From assembly GCF_050003625.1 (NCBI RefSeq), contig NC_134400.1, positions 58,966,066-59,030,065 on the forward strand: a stretch of DNA of 64,000 nt, in the 5' to 3' direction. The translations under genes were made by a program, and so were the position numbers. Below are positions 60,641 to 64,000 of this stretch, piece after piece. Below the pieces are notes generated by a model, which saw only the letters and a program-made list of their open reading frames with translations, was not told the DNA's origin and did no database searches. The DNA comes from Haematobia irritans. Lineage: Eukaryota > Arthropoda > Insecta > Diptera > Muscidae. Each line of letters opens with the position of its first letter. Position 1 is the stretch's first letter.

Positions 60641-63620
60641 ATTTTTTACCTCCTGGTAAATTTTGCCATCAAGGGAGAAATGAGAGGGGGAGGGGGAAGT
60701 GTAATTTGACACGGTTTGGCCATTCCTTTGATCCAGTTCTCTCATTAGTATACTACTCACGACAGCCTTCTCACGCAGTAAGAGCTTGCAGGTAGCCAAA
60801 GATATACCAACAGATTCTAGTTCCCCTGGAATATGTAAGGTAGTTCCTAGCCTTGCTACCTCATCTGCTTCGCAGTTCCCCGGTATGTTCCTATGGCCAG
60901 GCACCCATATTAGGTAAATATTGTACTGCTCAGCCATCTCGTTGAGAGATTTGCGGCAGTTGATGGCCGTTTTCGAGTTACGGAACACAAAGTCCAAGGA
61001 TTTTATTGCAGGTTGACTGTCTGAGTATATATTAATGCCAACATTTTTTGGAACATTACTTCTCAGCCAATTCACCACCTCTCTTATTGCCAATATTTCA
61101 GCCTGAAAAACACTACAGTGATTAGGTAATCTTTTCGCTATTCGAATTTCCAGATCTTTAGAATATACTCCGAACCCCACTTGTCCATTCAATTTGGAGC
61201 CATCAGTATAGAAATCTATATATCTTTTATTCCCCGGGGTCTGTGTACACCACGCCTCACTGTTGGGAATTAGAGTTTCAAATTTTTTGTCGAAAAGTGG
61301 TTTCGCCAGAGTGTAATCCACTACGTTAGGCACATCTGGCATTATATTTAGGACCGAACTGTGGCCGTAAATTTTTTCCGACCACAGCGATAGCTCGCGC
61401 AACCGCACAACCGTTGTTGCAGCTGACTGTTTGGCCAAAATGTCTAAAGGCAATAGATACAGCATGACATTAAGGGAATCTGTTCCTGTCTTACTGAATG
61501 CGCCTGAGATGCACAAGCACGCCATACGCTGAACTTTATCTAAACCTGTCGGTTGCTGAAGTGCCGGCCACCATAGTACAACACCATATAGCATTATAGG
61601 TCTAACCACTGCCATATATAGCCAATGCACAATTTTCGGTTCTAGTCACCACTTTGTTCCTATTGCCTTTTTGCACGAGTAAAAAGCTACCGTGGCTTTC
61701 CTCGCCCTTTCTTCAATATTAAGCTTAAAGTTCAGCTTCCTGTCCAGAATAACGCCAAGGTATTTTGCACACTCACCAAAGGGAATTTCAATATCCCCTA
61801 AGGATATAGGCTTAACCGTGGGAGTTTTGCGATCTTTGCAGTACATGACTAATTCTGTCTTGGCAAGATTTACTCCAAGACCATTCTCTTTCGCCTATTT
61901 CTCAGTCATCCGAAGGGCCCTTTGTATAACATCTCCCCTGACTGCTAGGGCCACATCGTCTGCGAATGCCACCACTTTTATCCTTTCTTTTTCTAGGGAA
62001 ACCAGAAGGTTGTTTATAGCAACATTCCAAAGAAGAGGTGGTAGAACTCCTCGTTGGAGAGTGCCTCTGTTCACATACCTTTGAATGTTTGCTTGTCCTA
62101 GTGTGGCTGAAATACGTCTCCTCATTAGCAGTTCGTCTAGCAGCCTAAGTATACCTGGATCAACATTCAGAGTTGTCAGTCCATTTAATATCGAGCTCGG
62201 ATGGACGTTATTCGATGTCTAGAAACGCCACGATTGTGTATTCATTGACAGATAGTGAGCTTTCGATAAAGCTGACTAGTTCATGCAAAGCGGTCTCAGT
62301 AGACCTGCCTTCGAGTATGCATGCTATCGTTTCGAGAGCAAACTTGAATCGACGCTAGTTCTAAGATAAATGTCTATCATCCTCTCCACAGTCTTAAGTA
62401 GGAATGAGCATAAGCTGATTGGTCGGAAATACTTCGCACTCGAGTGAGAGGCTTTTCCCGCTTTCGGTATCAAAACGACTTTTGTTTCCCTCCACTTTTC
62501 TGGAATATATGCTAAGTTTATACATCCTTTATATATTACCGTCAACCAAGGGATAATTCTGTCACTGCTTGTAACTCCGCCGGAGTAATTCCATCAGGTC
62601 CAGGGGATTTGAATGACCCACAGCTATTTAACGACCATTTTATTCTAGATTCCGATACGAGTTCCTCGATAGGAAATGACAGCTGAGCCACTGTAGCACC
62701 GCCAGAACTCGGTTCAACCGTCTGATTTCCAGGAAAATGTGTGTCCAATAGTACCTCCAGCGTCTCCCCACTAGACGTTGTAATCATTCCAAGAGTTATG
62801 CTGAGTCTTTCTCAGTTCTAGCTTGTATCCTCTCAGATTCTTCTTGTAAGCGTCACAATCCTCAGGAGTTCTTGTGGACTTTGCTTTGTTAAAGAGCTGC
62901 CTGCAGGATTTCCTCATATTACTTAACTCCGTAGACCACCATGGTGGTGGATTTTCCCCCTTGGCTTCCCTCTAGGGCATGCAGCTTTCAGTGAGATTTT
63001 GAAGGCCTTAGTAATCCGCTCCATGCGTGTTCGATATCTTGCACAGTGCTCATATTTGTCTCTGGTATTTTCGGTATCATCATATTGAACGATTCCCTAT
63101 ACCTATTCCAATCAGCTTCCCTCACATTTGGCGGAAATATGGTCTTTGAAGTACGAACAGCCAATCTGAAACTGATGTAGCGATGATTTGAGAAGCTATG
63201 TTCCCACTACCAGGTTAGTACGCAAAATAAACTCTATTAGCGACTCTCCCCTTACATTAGTATCACTACTTCCCCAAATACTATGATGTGCTTTTGCATC
63301 GCATCCCGTAATGAGTTTTGTCTTTGTGTTCAGTGACTCCTCAACTAAGGTCTTAACGACACATGGAGGCATCTCCCTATAATGTACCATGTAGACCGAA
63401 GATACCTAGTATTTGCATTTGGCTCTCTAGGCTGGCTACGACAGTGTCTGCATTGCTCAATGAGTTCGTTTTTAGCAATTATACATGCTCGATTTATATC
63501 TTTACCGGTATTATGCAAAAGTTTGAGTGCTTAATTCACAGATCTTGTTCTTATATATGTATGGTTCTTGAATAAGAACTATATCTATGTCTGCTTTCAT
63601 CAGAAGAACTTTTAAGGCAG
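60640..63620 (-). pseudogene. LOA/I-like LINE ORF2 (EN, RT, RNase H), broken
   Basis: Reading down the minus strand. Endonuclease: DIVLIQEP near 63550, GCDAKAHHSIWGS near 63300. RT: SCGSFKSPGPDGI near 62600, GTLQRGVLPPLLW near 62050, VVAFADDVAL (catalytic ADD) near 61960, then KYLGVILDRKLNF. RNase H: IDFYTDGSKLNG (Asp), FQAEILAIREV (Glu), NIYSDSQPAIKSL (Asp), WVPGHRNIPGNCEADEVAR (Asp). RNase H plus EN is typical of the I superfamily (LOA, I, Jockey-related clades). Frames are broken near 61635, 61880, 62130, 62330, 62545 and 62790. The 3' end is lost just after RNase H where Polinton sequence begins. Confidence 0.85.
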
Positions 63621-63631
63621 CACAAGCGGCC

Positions 63632-64000
63632 TTACAATGGTGAAGAACTATCTGGAGGAACCGTAGAACCATCCAAATTTTCAACAACCGTCACATCAGC
63701 CGCTTCAATTGAGTCATCAAGGGCTTCCTCTTCATAGATCTCGGTGACTCTCGCAACAACCCGCGGTTCAGCTTTGGTAAGGTTTGAGCCTGTAGGAACT
63801 TCCCGCATACGATGTTCGTCAATGTCTGCAGTTTTTATGTCTCCTTCGGCTTCACAAGATTTTTCTACTTCTAACTCTACCGGAGGTTTGTTCGTTTCGG
63901 AATCCTTTGGCTGATCGCTTTTGTATACCTTCATATGGAAGTCATGAAAGCCACAACTTACACGTCCTTGGGTCTGGGCTAGATGTGGCAGCGACTCAAT
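63632..64000 (-). pseudogene. LOA-like LINE ORF1 (Gag-like) fragment, runs off window
   Basis: An open minus frame upstream of the endonuclease, acidic and low in hydrophobics: VEKSCEAEGDIKTADI, ARVTEIYEEEALDD, ending PDSSSPL. No zinc knuckle is visible, since this would be the C-terminal or linker part. Assigned to ORF1 from position only. It continues past the window edge. Confidence 0.45.

Overview
The window is repeat-rich, AT-rich nuclear DNA from an insect, most likely a higher (calyptrate, muscid-like) fly. The evidence is a forkhead gene of FoxQ2 type closest to what I remember of Drosophila fd102C, a tRNA-headed SINE ending in CCTAA repeats, rosa-like, BEL/Pao, LOA-like and Polinton elements, and many small inverted-repeat elements. 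The species call is inference. Only one host gene is clearly intact (the forkhead gene, 18.8-20.1 kb). A possible second host locus, made of small exon-like cassettes, lies at 28.5-31.3 kb, and an HP1-like chromodomain remnant lies at 3.6-4.1 kb.

Layout, left half. 0.2-1.9 kb: first of four copies of an unnamed composite repeat (here the GPIW repeat, after the peptide its about 171-bp units encode), carrying a SINE with a 14-bp target duplication. 3.4-4.1 kb: small inverted-repeat element and HP1-like pseudogene. 5.0-8.1 kb: a 302-bp satellite, about 10.5 units of two subtypes. 8.4-9.5 kb: 5' part of a LINE (endonuclease only). 9.6-11.1 kb: GPIW copy 2. 11.2-12.9 kb: inverted-arm element with two divergent tRNA-like modules. 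14.1-18.4 kb: GPIW copy 3 inside a foldback-like pair of tandem-repeat arms, and itself carrying a 971-bp element with CAC...GTG ends. 18.8-20.1 kb: FoxQ2. 20.4-27.8 kb: small inverted-repeat elements, two with clear target duplications. 28.5-31.3 kb: tandem cassettes bounded by splice-site-like sequences, one of whose introns holds an (ATT)n tract of about 1.44 kb.

Layout, right half. 31.8-36.8 kb: a gutted hAT transposon (TIRs, BED finger, dimerisation domain) with GPIW copy 4 inside. 36.8-40.6 kb: a BEL/Pao retrotransposon on the minus strand whose reverse-transcriptase and integrase cores are missing, followed by a gag/protease fragment with an in-frame duplication. 44.7-46.2 kb: an unknown acidic gene split by a rosa-like (DD41D) transposon. 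About 46.5-60.6 kb: a Polinton/Maverick with protein-primed DNA polymerase, major and minor capsid proteins, integrase, packaging ATPase, adenovirus-type protease, PLA2-like protein and a BIR protein. 60.6-64.0 kb: a 3'-truncated LOA/I-like LINE on the minus strand running off the window.

How it fits together: this is a graveyard of nested elements. Two elements with CAC...GTG ends and 2-bp target duplications sit inside Polinton genes, and smaller elements sit inside one of those. The Polinton has most of its replication, packaging and capsid genes but frameshifts and stops in nearly all of them. Its integrase (with C-terminal chromodomain) and BIR gene are exceptions. No prokaryotic features, CRISPR arrays or rRNA genes are present, and I accept no bona fide tRNA gene.
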